From: Astropecten irregularis
Lineage: Eukaryota > Echinodermata > Asteroidea > Paxillosida > Astropectinidae
Reading direction: 5' to 3'
DNA length: 64,000 nucleotides
NCBI GenBank assembly: GCA_963971285.1
Contig: OZ020244.1
Span: 11,532,001 to 11,596,000 of the forward strand
Shown here one piece after another: positions 9,521 to 20,268 of this stretch; position 1 is the stretch's first letter; each line of letters starts with the position of its first letter. The notes beneath the pieces were generated by a model that saw nothing but the letters and a program-made list of their open reading frames with translations, did no database searches and was not told the DNA's origin. A program made the position numbers and the translations under genes.

Positions 9521-10343
9521 GCGGGTGGCAATTGTTCTACTGGACGCAGTCAGCCATTAACCCATTTACGGGCTTAGGTATTAACCATAGAGTTATATTA
9601 AAAAACTAGAGGGCGCACCCCTGATTTGACGCGGCGCAATTGGCCGCCATTATGAAAGTGGGCGCACTGTGTAAAAGAATAGGCACATCCGGGCATTTTA
9701 CACGGTTTTTGCCATTTTTGGCCACTTAGAGACGCCATCTCTGATTCCCCATGTGTTGCCGAGCGCATGTCACGCACGGCACGGTGAGTGCGCACTCTAG
9801 TTTTCTAAATATAACTCTATGGTATTAACATAGTTTATGAATAATACTTGTTTTTTGTTTTGCAAAGTATTCATTTTCCTAGTGCTGGAAAGTTTCATCA
9901 GGCTATGATCCCGACCGAGTGTACTACATCGGTGGGAGCACAACTGTACATGCTTTGCAAACAATTCTGTCAAAGGAATTTAATTGTTAAATTTGAAAAT
10001 ACATGTATTTGGCATGATATAACTGGGTCTGGTGTGCCCAACATGTTCGGGTCTGGTGTGCCCGTGGTAACGGGTCTCGTACCCGTAGTCAAGTCGGGTC
10101 TGGTGTGCCCGCACCCGTCGGGCCTCACGTGTCCATAATGGTCAAGTCGGGTCTGGTGTGCCCGCATTTTATTGTGAAGTCATTTCTATTGTTCATAAGT
10201 TCAATTAAGTGGCCGTTTTGCCCAGTAGGCATGGTATGCAAAAAATTAAGATTTTAAGCAACTTGGTGTCATCCAAGGCTGTGGCACTGATCCAAAATCA
10301 AAATCCTGTGTCTTCTTTCCCTTTCATTGGAGTCTGTGTATAA
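9521..10343 (+). repeat. Ngaro B1 direct repeat (with MITE inside)
   Basis: Starts GCGGGTGGCAATTG and ends GTCTGTGTATAA. After removing the 238-bp MITE and one 6-bp duplication it is about 579 bp, against about 578 bp for B2 at 10832-11409. Few substitutions separate the two. Both hold a cluster of GGGTCTGGTGTGCCCG-type motifs. Short frames within it are not maintained as genes. Confidence 0.8.
9585..9822. mobile_element. MITE with ~34-bp terminal inverted repeats
   Basis: 238 bp beginning CCATAGAGTTATATT and ending with its inverse, AATATAACTCTATGG allowing small differences; the repeats continue through AAACTAGAG/CTCTAGTTT to GCGCAC. It is flanked by the direct repeat TATTAA (9579-9584 and 9823-9828), and the empty site is preserved in B2 (near 10885). 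No coding capacity. The superfamily is not determined; the TTAA core within the duplication recalls piggyBac-type targets, but the spacing does not fit exactly. Confidence 0.8.
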
Positions 10344-10831
10344 TTCCTTTTATCAGTACAATGGTAAAAGGTCTTATACACAGCGTATATCTACATACAG
10401 TTTCCCGGTTGCCTGGCCGTCCGTCCGCGCCGTTGATGAGCCCTTCATTCACTTTGCACGAAGTTAAGCTGGCTTATGCATTATGCATAGCCACTCAAAG
10501 TTTTTAGAATACGTCATTTGACCTTTAACATATTAATTATGCATAAATTGGCCGCATGTCTCAATGCCCTAATATGGTTTGATTATGCATAGGTGAAAGG
10601 TTGTTAACATTCAAATCAGAAGCGCTATAACTTTCGGCCAATGGGAAGGGCTGTACGCCTGTTACTAGGGAGGGACGACGCAGGGTATTCGCAGGATTAG
10701 GTTAATTAGACACTTTGTCACAGCCATCCAAAGGAAGCAGAGCCGTTTTATTTTCCTTCAGAACATTTTCACCCACCTCCACCCCTGTTACACTCCACCA
10801 AGCATAGAGTTCAGCTTGCCATGGTGCGGTT
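10344..10831 (+). repeat. Candidate Ngaro A2 segment
   Basis: 488 bp of unique sequence between the two B repeats, with several TTATGCAT-like AT-rich palindromic words (10475-10600). By the split-repeat model it should duplicate the left terminus A1 of the element, which lies outside this window. No reading frame of interest. Confidence 0.6.
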
Positions 10832-11409
10832 GCGGGTGGCAATTGTTCTACTGGACGCAGTCAGCCATTAACCCATTTACGGGCTTAGGTATTAACATAG
10901 CTTATGAATAATACTTTTTTTTGTTTTGCAAAGTATTCATTTTCCTAGTGCTGGAAAGTTTCATCAGGCTATGATCCCGACCGACTGTACTACATCGGTG
11001 GGAGCACAACTGTACATACTTTGCAAACAATTCTGTCAAAGGAATTTGATTGTTAAATTTGAAAAACTATGTATTTGGCATGATATAACTGGGTCTGGTG
11101 TGCCCAACATGTTCGGGTCTGGTGTGCCCGTGGTAACGGGTCTCGTACCCGCAGTCAAGTCGGGTCTCGTGTGCCCGCACCCGTCGGGCCTCATGTGCCC
11201 ATAATGGTCAAGTCGGGTCTGGTGTGCCCGCATTTTATTGTGAAGTCATTTCTATTGTTCATAAGTTCAATTAAGTGGCCGTTTTGCCCAGTAGGCATGG
11301 TATGCAAAAAATAAAGATTTTAAGCAACTTAGTGTCATCCCAGGCTGTGGCATTGATCCAAAATCAAAATCCTTTGTCTTCTTTCACTTTCATTGGAGTC
11401 TGTGTATAA
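10832..11409 (+). repeat. Ngaro B2 direct repeat and right terminus
   Basis: 578-bp second copy of B1, lacking the MITE. The homology with B1 stops after GTGTATAA at 11409, which I take as the right end of the retrotransposon. Confidence 0.8.
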
Positions 11410-12018
11410 CAAAGAAATATTTTTGCGCAACCACGAAACTTGACAATATTCACACCCGGTGACCCGATATGTCAAATTAAACAAAGCGACAAAAAGAAAC
11501 CACTAGGCCGATACTTGTAATGGATGATTCTCAATAATATTGCCCCTCCCTATGACAACGTTATACATGTACATATGATATAGCATTATTTGTATGAATA
11601 TTGGTAGTTGAACGCGACTGTCAAGTCGTGGACCGCGAAGAACGTGGAGAGTTATAATAACATGGTTAAATGCCGCGCTATAAATGTTGCATGAACGGCG
11701 ATGGCGGAATTGTACCGCCATACTTTTTTGCGGCGTTGACGGACAAAGCACGAGTGTCTACGACTTGTTATCAAGTCTACCCCACCGGTGGAATTTTCCC
11801 TTCTAATTAGCATAAATCTCTGCGAGGGGTTTGACGTAAATCGCGGGTCATCACGTTTGCATTGGTGTGTAAGAGTACACGAACGAACTCCAGGATTTTT
11901 GGCCCGACTTAACTACACATTTTTTGTCATGCAGCAATGCGTATAGCAAGGAAAATGTTGAGGAAGAATTTGGACAACTCAAATGCAAATAAGGGTAGGT
12001 TTGCTCAATCGTTTTCAT
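11410..12018. other. Non-coding stretch
   Basis: No supportable gene, RNA or repeat structure seen here. Short frames on both strands show no recognisable domain. Confidence 0.4.
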
Positions 12019-12675
12019 TCATGTGAGGCCGAAATTTAGTCTTTTGGGTGCATCTGCTGCAAGGCGGTTGATGATTTCTTCTGCATTTATGTCTGTTTCC
12101 CGGTGAATGTTCAGCATTGCCAAGCCGTTCATGCGATCTTGTCCCATGGTGTTACTCAAGTACGTTTTTAAGCTGTTTTAATGTTGAAAAAGACCTTCAG
12201 AAGAAGAAATAAAGGAACCAAATTCTACGGATTAGTTTTTAAGATTCGCCCATTTTCAAAGCAATTTTTTTCATTTGTGTTTAGGAACACTCCAACTGAA
12301 CAGTATGACTTTTATCGATGTGCCTAGTATCAATTAAATCATGTCATGAAAGTACCAGTCCATGGGTGTCGATCCGGGGGGATGGGGAGAAAAATCAAGA
12401 ATCATATCTTTCAGTGGAGTAGTCGACACTGGAAGAGTTGCAAGTATTTTGAGCAGGATATGCACAGAGGGGAGATTGATCTTGTCGTAAGCCAAAAGCG
12501 CTTCCAGTGTATTTTTGGGCTTGTCTAATTTTGAGACGAGGCGGTACCAGATTTCCAGTTCGCCTTCAGCCGCAAGATGGTTGCCACCGAGGTCAGCTGC
12601 ATACATGTACTTTTCTACAAGCGACTGTAGCTGTTTCAATTGTTCGCGTGATGGCCTCATAGAATCCTTATACAT
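12019..12675 (-). pseudogene. hAT transposase, C-terminal dimerisation region (relic)
   Basis: Read on the minus strand, 12675-12334 encodes 113 residues with the hAT C-terminal core: an acidic lead-in (GELEIWYRLVSKLDK) and then PSVHILLKILATLPVSTT. After a stop and about 160 bp the pattern resumes near 12176 with LKTYLSNTMGQDRMNGLAM followed by LNIHRETDINAEEIINRLA, ending at a TGA at 12019-12021. These are the conserved final blocks of hAT transposases and of domesticated relatives such as ZMYM-type proteins. The expected S-x-R-x-F segment between them is damaged by stops and a small shift. No catalytic domain is nearby, so this is a fragment. Confidence 0.7.
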
Positions 12676-13635
12676 GTACCACTAATAGCTGTAGTGTACA
12701 TTATGATACATTATGTACATGCAGTGTACACGTTTGTACTCCCACAAGTGTGAATAAGTGAGAATTGAGATACATATATATTATCATATTGATAGTAAGG
12801 CATGCCCCTTGACCACTTATAGTTTCTAGTGTTTTCAATACACTGAAAGTTAACACACATCATTTATACATCCATTACATCTGTAACTTAGTTTCACATG
12901 TACCAGCAAAATAACAAAATGTCACCAATCTCTTAATAAAGATGGGTTCAAGGTCATTTCCAAATTACATGAGATGACATAGTCTAAACATTATACAATA
13001 AGAAATAGACTTGGCTTTTTGAAACCCCTCATGAATGTGATATCAATGTTACACAGGAATGATACCCATAATACAATAAACCGTGGAACTATCACTGAAA
13101 CAGTCAACACATGCCTTAATTCAGCTCTCTCTGATTTTCTGTTAGCCTTTACATCCTTAACACTAAGCTGGCAAAGGTACATAATATGCACACAAACAAC
13201 TTTTAATAGCCAGGTCATCTACAAGGTTCATAACAAACTAGGCTTCCAGCCTTTGCTGATAGACAATGGGACAAATCATATTAACTAATGTACCAACTCA
13301 GGGCAATGTTCTCAGTGTAACTCTTCCACACAAATAACAATAAACATTACATGTTCACATGTGAGTCTGATCTCAATGTTTTTCCCTTTTATACAACAAA
13401 CAACCCTTCTTAATGTTTTTCTTTATTTTTATAGCTGTCTTAGCTACTTTTAACTGTACTGTATAACCTTCTTTTTTCTTTACCCGTTGCATACATGTAC
13501 GAAATAGGAAAAAAAAACAGTAATAAGCAACCATAGGATATTAATTATCAACAAAAATCAATAACCTTTGTCAGCCATTTCAGAAGTCAACAAAATGGGC
13601 AATTTGCCAAACTGGACTACAGGATGCATAGAATA
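12676..13635. other. AT-rich non-coding stretch
   Basis: About 960 bp of AT-rich sequence with several ACATGTAC words and homopolymer runs, but no credible reading frame or repeat structure. Confidence 0.4.
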
Positions 13636-14232
13636 TTAAAGTTTACACCTGTAGACTGCTTCTTTGATTCCCCTGAAGTATTTAACCATGCCAATTGGGT
13701 TTGGGTGACAACCGTCCCCTCAATATCTAGGATAACCAATCCTCCTCTGTACATAGATCTCAACTCCAGGACACTCTTTCAATCTATTTGTAAGCAATCG
13801 ATTAAATTTCTTTGCCCTGTGATTAAATGTTGTGCATGAAACCTGTCCTGCACGCGAAATAATGGTCCTGCGGATTACAGACAGAAACACAATTTTCTGT
13901 GGGTTTATATCATGCGATTTTAGATGATCCAAAAATGTATCAATTTTCTGGAGAGCAACTTCTGGCGGGCAGCTGGGGTCACACAAATCATTTGACCCCA
14001 AATCTACAACTAGATTGTCAATTGTCCTGGACTTGAGCTGTCTCAGATAATGGGACAAATTATCACAAATCCTTGAGAATGTCAATCCCGGGTGTCCCTC
14101 TACAAAGAATGTGAACCTATTGCTCAGGCCGACTAATGCCATGGGTTCAATATGCCGTTCCCTTGACTGCCTTAGCAGTCTGACAGGAAAGGAATGGCCA
14201 TACAAAACCACAGATGTCTTCTCCGACATCAT
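13636..14232 (-). pseudogene. SGNH hydrolase-like protein with one in-frame TGA
   Basis: From the ATG at 14232 the frame encodes 170 residues to a TGA at 13720-13722, then continues in the same phase for 27 residues to a TAA at 13636-13638. Block I is VVLYGHSFPVRLL (GHS instead of GDS), block III is DLGSND, and block V (GDGCHPN, catalytic Asp-x-x-His) lies after the TGA. All catalytic blocks are thus present only if the TGA is passed. It is on the same strand as Gypsy A pol and about 520 bp beyond its end, so it could be a 3' ORF of that element, a decayed Ngaro-type hydrolase, or a host exon. It differs clearly from the hydrolase at 8788-9413. Confidence 0.6.
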
Positions 14233-14756
14233 CTAAGTCAAGGTTTATGGCTTCAGAAAACCTGACACACAGTCCTTGCAGGAGAAACACAGTAATATAC
14301 AAAACATCCAAAACCAAACCACATACACATATATGCATGCACATGTGTATGCAATGAAAGTTTTGGGTTACCTGGTGAATAACAGGCTTCCTAATGGAAG
14401 AGATGAACTGCTGAGACGGAAAAGTGCAGAGGTCGGTAAAGAACCACCGCTTATTCAAGATGGCAACCTCTTATGCGCACCGCTTCCCTCTTCATAAACT
14501 AGACCTTGCTGTACCAGCGGGGAAACAGAGGCGGCTGCAGCCACCGCCCACTTGAGGCACCTCCTACTCCACTGGCACACAGCAACTAAAAACAGGAAAA
14601 TTGGGGGGGAAAAAGGTGATTACTATAAGCAAATACTACCCATATCACAAGGTAACTTAAATCTGTCTTTGTGAGCTTCTGCAATCTAGGATGAAGTAAC
14701 CCACAAATATAGACTAGGTTATGCAATTAGGCCATTTGCCTGCTCTCTGTTTTCCT

Positions 14757-15525
14757 TTAAGACGTTTTGACCGACGTAACACCGGCAGTGGAGGGGTTGG
14801 AGATAAACTCATCTCCAGTACTGTCAGGCCTGGCAGGACCTGGATTAATTGGACCAGTTCCCTGGGAGTCCTTAACCGTGTCCTTAGGAAAAGCTATTAC
14901 TAGTTCCTCATCTGAGTCATCTGAACTTGAGGTTTCATCTTCAGAATGAAAATTACTGGTATCAAACAAACCTGCAAGTGGTTCATCTGATAATTCCACT
15001 TGATCACCTCTGGGATCAAGGGTCAACATTTTGCGATTCATCCACTTGGTTTGGCCACCCAGTTAGGGTCTCACTTCATACAAATCCTGTTCTGCATTAC
15101 GGTTTACCACCACATATTGCTCTTTGCCAAAGTAATCCTGCAGTTTGTGCCTGTCTCTGAATGAGCATTGCTTGAGCAACACTTTACTACCAACAGCCAA
15201 AGAGCTTGCCCTTGCATGCTTATCATTACGCCTCTTATTTGCTGCTGCGGCACTCGTCAAGCGATCTTTCGCCAACTTGTGTGCGCGCTTTAGGAATTCT
15301 GCTTGCTGTTTGATGAAATTCTCACCCCAGTCATGATCTGTATTGCTGAGAAGATGGTCTAGGGGCACAGGGGGCTCCCTACCAAACATGAAGGTGTACG
15401 GAGCGAACCCTGTAACACAGTGAGGTGTGGTATTACATACAAATATCAGGTGGGGAAGGAATTCAGTCCAACGGCTGCGGTGCTGGTGATCTAATGACTG
15501 AATGAGACTACACAATGTCTTATTA
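14757..15525 (-). pseudogene. Gypsy A integrase C-terminal part and pol tail
   Basis: Starting at the Harbinger junction (15525), the frame continues the integrase just after its catalytic Glu: CSLIQSLDHQHRSRWTEF, then a run typical of chordate and echinoderm Gypsy elements (GFAPYTFMFGREPPVPLDHL), and a basic C-terminal domain (VGSKVLLKQCSFRDRHKLQD). A TAA at 15063-15065 interrupts the same frame. Beyond it an acidic Ser/Asp-rich tail (SSSDDSDEELVIAFP) runs to 14757. Removing the Harbinger-like insert brings this part into register with 18318 upward. Confidence 0.82.
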
Positions 15526-15931
15526 GTGTTCTTTCGTTTTATACCGTAGGCCAGATGCGTTAGACCGTTGACGTTCAGTATCCAATTAGAATTCAGGGCA
15601 GACAAAAGAGACCGCCCATCGGAAAGTGTCCAATCATATACGTGCGTTGCGCCTGCGTCGGACCGTATTTAAATATTCACGAAGTGTGGGCTGTTCAATA
15701 TTGAACAGGTTGTGAATCAAGCCTGAAATCAGCCAAGCGTGTTTGGAAATTTAGCTACAGCTTGAAGAACATCGGGTCTCATGCAATTTCAAGTCGCAGC
15801 CTAGACTAACGGTGTAAAGTAATATGGCTGCGGCTTCAATAGGGCGTGGAGCATGCAAGTGAGGTAAACGTGAAGTCATTGTTCGTCTGAACAATGGCGC
15901 ACAGGGAGCAGGATATTCCAGTAGAAAAGGG

Positions 15932-16246
15932 ATGCATCTGCCGTTTCCAAATGAAACATACCTTCTTGGTGACAACGGATATGCATATCGCTACCCTATT
16001 ATGACCAAATTCAGAGCAAACCAAGTACAACAGGTTCTCAACAATGATGACCGCATCGCCATGCGTATTTTCAATGAGGAACACGCCAGATATAGAATTT
16101 ACGTCGAGCATGTTATGGCATACCTCAAATCATATAGCGCTGTGAAGGATGTGTACCGACACCCACGTTGGATGTTGCCTATTGTAACAGAATTGTGTGC
16201 CTTTTTGGCACAAAGACACATCACTTTGTCTGAGGAAATTCATTAA
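15932..16246 (+). pseudogene. Harbinger transposase C-terminal fragment (copy 1)
   Basis: 104 residues. YLLGDNGYAYRYPIMTKFR holds the second catalytic Asp region of Harbinger DDE transposases. FNEEHARYRIYVEHVMAYLK holds the final Glu and the R-x-x-V-E-H signature, and a conserved RHPRW and cysteine-containing end follow. The N-terminal half with the first Asp is absent, so it cannot be an active enzyme. The fragment is nearly the same in copy 2, but ends six residues earlier because of a CATTAA versus CATAAA difference. Confidence 0.78.
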
Positions 16247-16789
16247 ATGAAGATGAGAATCTGAAATGTTTTGAGCTTCTTCTTTGTAATTATTATGACT
16301 TTCTTTGATAATGTTTATTCTAAGTTACCCAACAACAGTAAGAGTAATAAAAAATCTTTATAAAACAGTAACAGTTGGAAAAAAACACTTGTCATTAACG
16401 ATCTAATAATTATGACATCTTTCAGGTTAACTTAGTCGTTGAGGAATGTTTCCTCATGTTATTAGCAACCTTCGACCTAAAATGCAAAATAGCGCAAAAA
16501 ACAACTTACTTTACTCATATACAGTCGCTCCCCCGGTTGTAAACTTTTTGGACCAAGTTTGCATAAATCTACACAAACTAAACTAAAGGTACTGTTTTGG
16601 AAGTATCGCAACTTCGGCTATAGTTAGAAGGAACGGCTCAATTTCAAAGGATTTATAAGTGGCCGCTTGGAGAATCTGTATTTGTGGCCGTACATGTACA
16701 TGTACATGAATTCTTTTTTTAAGCCGTAAAATTATTTTATTCTTTCACTCTTTTCAAATGCAGGGACCTCAAATGTCGATGCGTATTAA

Positions 16790-17345
16790 TAGATGCGACG
16801 GCTTTCCCTGTCCGTCCTTTATTACTGAACCGTCGATGCTCATTGATATTTGGATGCGACGGTTCTCCTCGTGGTTCCTTTATCAGTGAACCGTCGATGC
16901 TCATTGATATTTAGATGCGACGGTTCTCCTCGTGGTTCCTTTATCAGTGAACCGTCGATGCTCATTGATATTTAGATGCGACGGTTCTCCTCGTGGTTCC
17001 TTTATTACTGAACCGTCGATGCTCATTGATATTTAGATGCGACGGTTCTCCTCGTGGTTCCTTTATCAGTTAACCGTCGATGCTCATTGATATTTAGATG
17101 CGACGGTTCTCCTCGTGGTCCCTTTATCAGTGAACCGTCGATGCTCATTGGTATTTAGATGCGACGGTTCTCCTCGTCGTTCCTTTATTACTGAACCGTC
17201 GATGCTCATTGATATTTAGATGCGACGGTTCTCCTCGTGGTTCCTTTATCAGTGAACCGTCGATGCTCATTGATATTTAGATGCGACGGTTCTCCTCGTC
17301 GTTCCTTTATCAGTGAACCGTCGATGCTCATAGTTATTTAGGTGC
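16790..17345. repeat. 61-bp satellite array inside Harbinger-like copy 1
   Basis: About nine monomers at an exact 61-bp period (for example starts at 16888, 16949 and 17010). Each monomer holds a 9-bp inverted repeat, GAACCGTCG and CGACGGTTC, around a 21-base AT-rich loop, so each could fold into a hairpin. Monomers differ by a few bases (TTATCAGTG/TTATTACTG; GTGGTT/GTCGTT). Confidence 0.9.
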
Positions 17346-18317
17346 AACCGTAAAATCCTTTTAAATGCAAATAATTTTCGATGCTCCTTGATATTGGACG
17401 CCCGTTTTCCTCAGCTGGCTTTTAATCAGTGTGCATTCATGTGACGTACATGTATTAGATGTAATAGAAAGAAAGATTTGGAAAGTTACTAAATTGATGT
17501 CAATGTTTGTCTTTATTTTCAAATTGTCAATTTTACAGACTGAATTATAGTGCTAACCCGATATAAAGAGTTTTTTTTTCATATTACATACACATAAAAT
17601 GTAGAATTTAAAAATTTGTTCGCAAAGTTGCCCCTGTTTGTTTATTATTAAATAAATAAATAAATACATATACGGCTATAATGACCGTAAGATATATATA
17701 TATATATCTTAATGAGCTGTTGCAACGGGGGAAGGGGGCTGGATAAGAGGAATGGCATTTTTAAATCGACAGAAAATTAGAACGCCGTATAAATGCGGAA
17801 ATGTAGCCCAGGACGCAAAACCTGAATACGCTATTGTCATTGTTATGTTGCCCATTCCTTTGACCCAAGTGCAGACTGTGTGGCAGATCTACAATACTTG
17901 AATGAACTGCATTTGCTGGATGTTTTCCGACATTGAAAAATGAAACACGAAGTGAGTATAGGCTCAATCGTGGACATGTTCTAAAGACTTAGCAGTTATT
18001 CGATAATGAAGTAACAATAGTGTAAATGCCAACAGGCCTGAAAGTTTGAGCTTAAATCCACGCCCGTAGGAAGCTGTGGAATGCTTGTCTGCGGGAGCTG
18101 CGCGCATATATTAGCAATGCATGGCCAAAGGGATTTGAGTCTCACTTTCACTGAATATGTATATATGCCTAATCATTGCCTAATCCGTCAAGCACTAGCA
18201 TTTGATTGGACTGATACACGACTTACTGGTTCTATTGTTGTTGGTTGCATACGATTGGACAGCGCTCGTCGTACTTATCTGCACGGGTTCCAAACGGTTC
18301 AAAACGAAAGAACACTA

Positions 18318-19155
18318 CTAAAACGTTCTGTTTGACCGTTCCCCTGCGCATGGTACGGGGTGGTCCTTGTTTTCTCAATGCCATACAAAGTGCAAAGCTC
18401 TTTCACAAGACAGCTCTCAAAATTACTCCCCCTGTCAGAGTGGATTTGTGATGGCACACCATACCGAACGAACCATTGATCGCGCAGTACCCGAGCTACA
18501 GTGATAGCAGTTTGGTCCTTACAGGCGGCAGCAACCGCGAACTTAGTAAATGGGTCCGTCATCACCAATACGTCCTCATAGTTGCCACGACCACGATCGA
18601 GCTTAACAAAGTCAATTGCTAATCTTTCTAAGGGGCGAAAGGCCAGCAAATGGCGCATGGGTGTGCGGATAGTTGGTGTTGGGGCCTTAGCAAGCGTGCA
18701 ATGGTAACAGCTGCGAATGTGCTCACGCCTTGATGTCCCCATTTGTCATGAGAAGCCTCAATAACCACAGTGCGCAGACATTTGGGCACAAGAAGTTGCA
18801 AAACCTGGCCTCGACCTGGGTCTCCCACTGACCTAAACAACACACCATCCCTTTCCACAAAACAGGGCCATTCTCTTAGCCATGATTTAAGCTCACTGCT
18901 AGGGCACTCTAAGTCTCCTAATCCTTCTCCAGGCTCCCACTTACGGTCCCACCTACTCCAAACTCCACTTAGTGTTTCATCACTACGTTGCAACCTCCCT
19001 AATTGGGCATGTGAGTAGGATGGCAATACAGAAGGTGAAACAGTGGACGTGTCCTCACTTGACTCATCCTGGCCATTTCTGAGGCCTTCATCAGCTGAAT
19101 GTGTAGACTGTAATTCAACAGGTACACCAATCCCCCTGGGGGGAGCCTTGTTCAT
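18318..19155 (-). pseudogene. Gypsy A integrase, N-terminal and catalytic part
   Basis: On the minus strand 19155-18628 carries the RNase H-integrase linker and the first zinc-binding histidines (SHDKWGHQG); the frame then shifts and part of the zinc module is missing. From 18742 the second frame has the cysteine pair (CYHCTLAK), then the DDE core: LAIDFVKLDRG (first Asp), IHSDRGSNFES (second Asp) and QGNGQTERF (Glu). The Harbinger-like element cuts the gene only a few bases after this Glu. The catalytic residues survive but the gene is broken several times. Confidence 0.8.
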
Positions 19156-19905
19156 GTAGCTCAGCTACCATGTTTACATTTGTCAGATTTGGAGGGGCGC
19201 GGCTCAATGCATCCGCACATTTATTTGTTCGGCCACTGCGGTACCTTATGTCTAGATTGAAAGAGGCTAATTGTGCAGCCCACCGATGTTCGGTGGCCCC
19301 TAGTTTTGTAGTCTGCAAGTGAGCAACCGGGCTACTATGTCTGTCCACACTACCGTACGTTTGCCTGACAGATATTCCCTGAACTTTTCAGAAACGGCCC
19401 ACTTGAGGGCGAGCAGTTCCAGCTTGAAACTAGACAGATCAGAATAGTTCTTTTCTGCCCCTCTCAGTCCCCTACTGGCATACGCAATTGGATGGAGATC
19501 ACCTGACTCATCATACTTGGAAAGGCATGCACCTAATCCCTGTAAGGATGCGTCAATCTCCAGAACAAAGTCCTTATCAAACTGGGGATAAGCAAGGACA
19601 GGGGTATCACACAAGGCCTTCTTCAGGGTCTGAAAGGCTGCATCAGTCTCTGAATTCCACACAAAGTTCCCCTTGTTCCCTACTTCTTCCAGTGCATTAC
19701 TACTCAGGGCATGGAGTGGTGCAGCGATCCTTGCGAAATTCTTGACATATCGCCTATAGTACGACGCGAGCCCTATAAATGACCTAAGCTGCGCAACAGT
19801 ACTTGGGATGGGCCAATCCCTGACACGCTCAACCTTACTTTGGTCTACAGAAACCCCTTTATCACTTACAATGTGTCCCAGGTGGGACACTGATCTCTGG
19901 AACAA
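19115..19905 (-). pseudogene. Gypsy A RNase H and RT connection
   Basis: 19905-19300 shows the conserved HLGHIVSDKGVSVDQSKVE, then FIGLASYYRRYVKNFA, then the RNase H start (FVLEIDASLQGLGACLS) and LLALKWAVSEKFREYLSG. A one-base shift near 19345 moves the rest (SPVAHLQTTKLGATEHRWAA, then ADALSRAPP) into another frame. Another shift near 19150 leads into the integrase. These are ordinary decay lesions. Confidence 0.82.
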
Positions 19906-20268
19906 TTTTCATTTGGACCCCTTGAGTTTAAGCCCATGGTGTTCTAGCCTATCAAATACCTTCCCTAATCTCTCAAGATGGTCCTGGAATGATTCTGAGA
20001 AAACAAGCACATCGTCAAGATACAGGACTAACTCAGAAAGATTCATGTCCCCAAATATGAATTCCATGATTCGCTGAAAAGTGCTTGGGCTGTTGCACAG
20101 CCCTTGGGGAAGTCTCAAGAACTCATACAAGCCCCAAGGCACCCTGAAAGGTGTTTTTGACACAGGGTTTGGGTGCATGGCCACCTGGAAGTAGCCATGC
20201 GCAAGGTCAAGTGAAGAGAACAATTTTGCACCTCCCATAGCCTCCAAGGTTAAGAGCCCGATAGTCAA
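19906..20268 (-). pseudogene. Gypsy A reverse transcriptase catalytic core
   Basis: Encodes GGAKLFSSLDLAHGYFQV, LRLPQGLCNSPSTFQRIME and the catalytic box LYLDDVLVFS, then HGLKLKGSK followed by an in-frame TGA at 19909-19911 where the family has a cysteine codon. A short deletion relative to the family lies just before it: the fingers segment (LCIDYRALN at about 20270) joins almost directly to GGAKLF, with the conserved linker and a frame change missing. The RT is therefore inactive. Confidence 0.82.

Larger units (their letters stand above)
1..11409 (+). mobile_element. Ngaro-like (DIRS order) tyrosine-recombinase retrotransposon, right-hand part
   Basis: The order seen is the end of an RT/RNase H frame (1-267), a tyrosine recombinase (261-427 continuing at 7991-8787), an SGNH hydrolase (8788-9413), and then two near-identical direct repeats (9521-10343 and 10832-11409) separated by unique sequence (10344-10831). 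This matches the A1-ORFs-B1-A2-B2 split-direct-repeat plan known for Ngaro/PAT-type elements. The left terminus A1 and most of the RT lie before the window. A BEL/Pao element interrupts it at 428-7985 and a MITE interrupts B1 at 9585-9822. The copy is dead: the recombinase carries a one-base shift and the hydrolase a stop and a shift. Assignment to Ngaro rather than PAT rests on the hydrolase and is inferred. Confidence 0.8.
15526..18317. mobile_element. Non-autonomous PIF/Harbinger-like element, copy 1
   Basis: About 2.79 kb bounded by inverted repeats: GTGTTCTTTCGTTTT on the left, and AAAACGAAAGAACAC on the right followed by TA. It carries a C-terminal transposase fragment (15932-16246) and a 61-bp satellite array (about 16790-17345), but no full transposase and no Myb-like partner gene. 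It lies in the Gypsy A integrase. The flanks read TTA on the left and CTA on the right, compatible with a 3-bp TWA-type Harbinger target carrying one mismatch. A second copy lies at 53719-57062. Confidence 0.82.

Noticed and set aside
9848..11233. Pairs of ~65-97-residue ORFs (for example 9848-10138 and 10926-11204)
   Set aside because: They occur in both B repeats of the Ngaro terminus, on both strands, and have no domain; they are by-products of the repeat.
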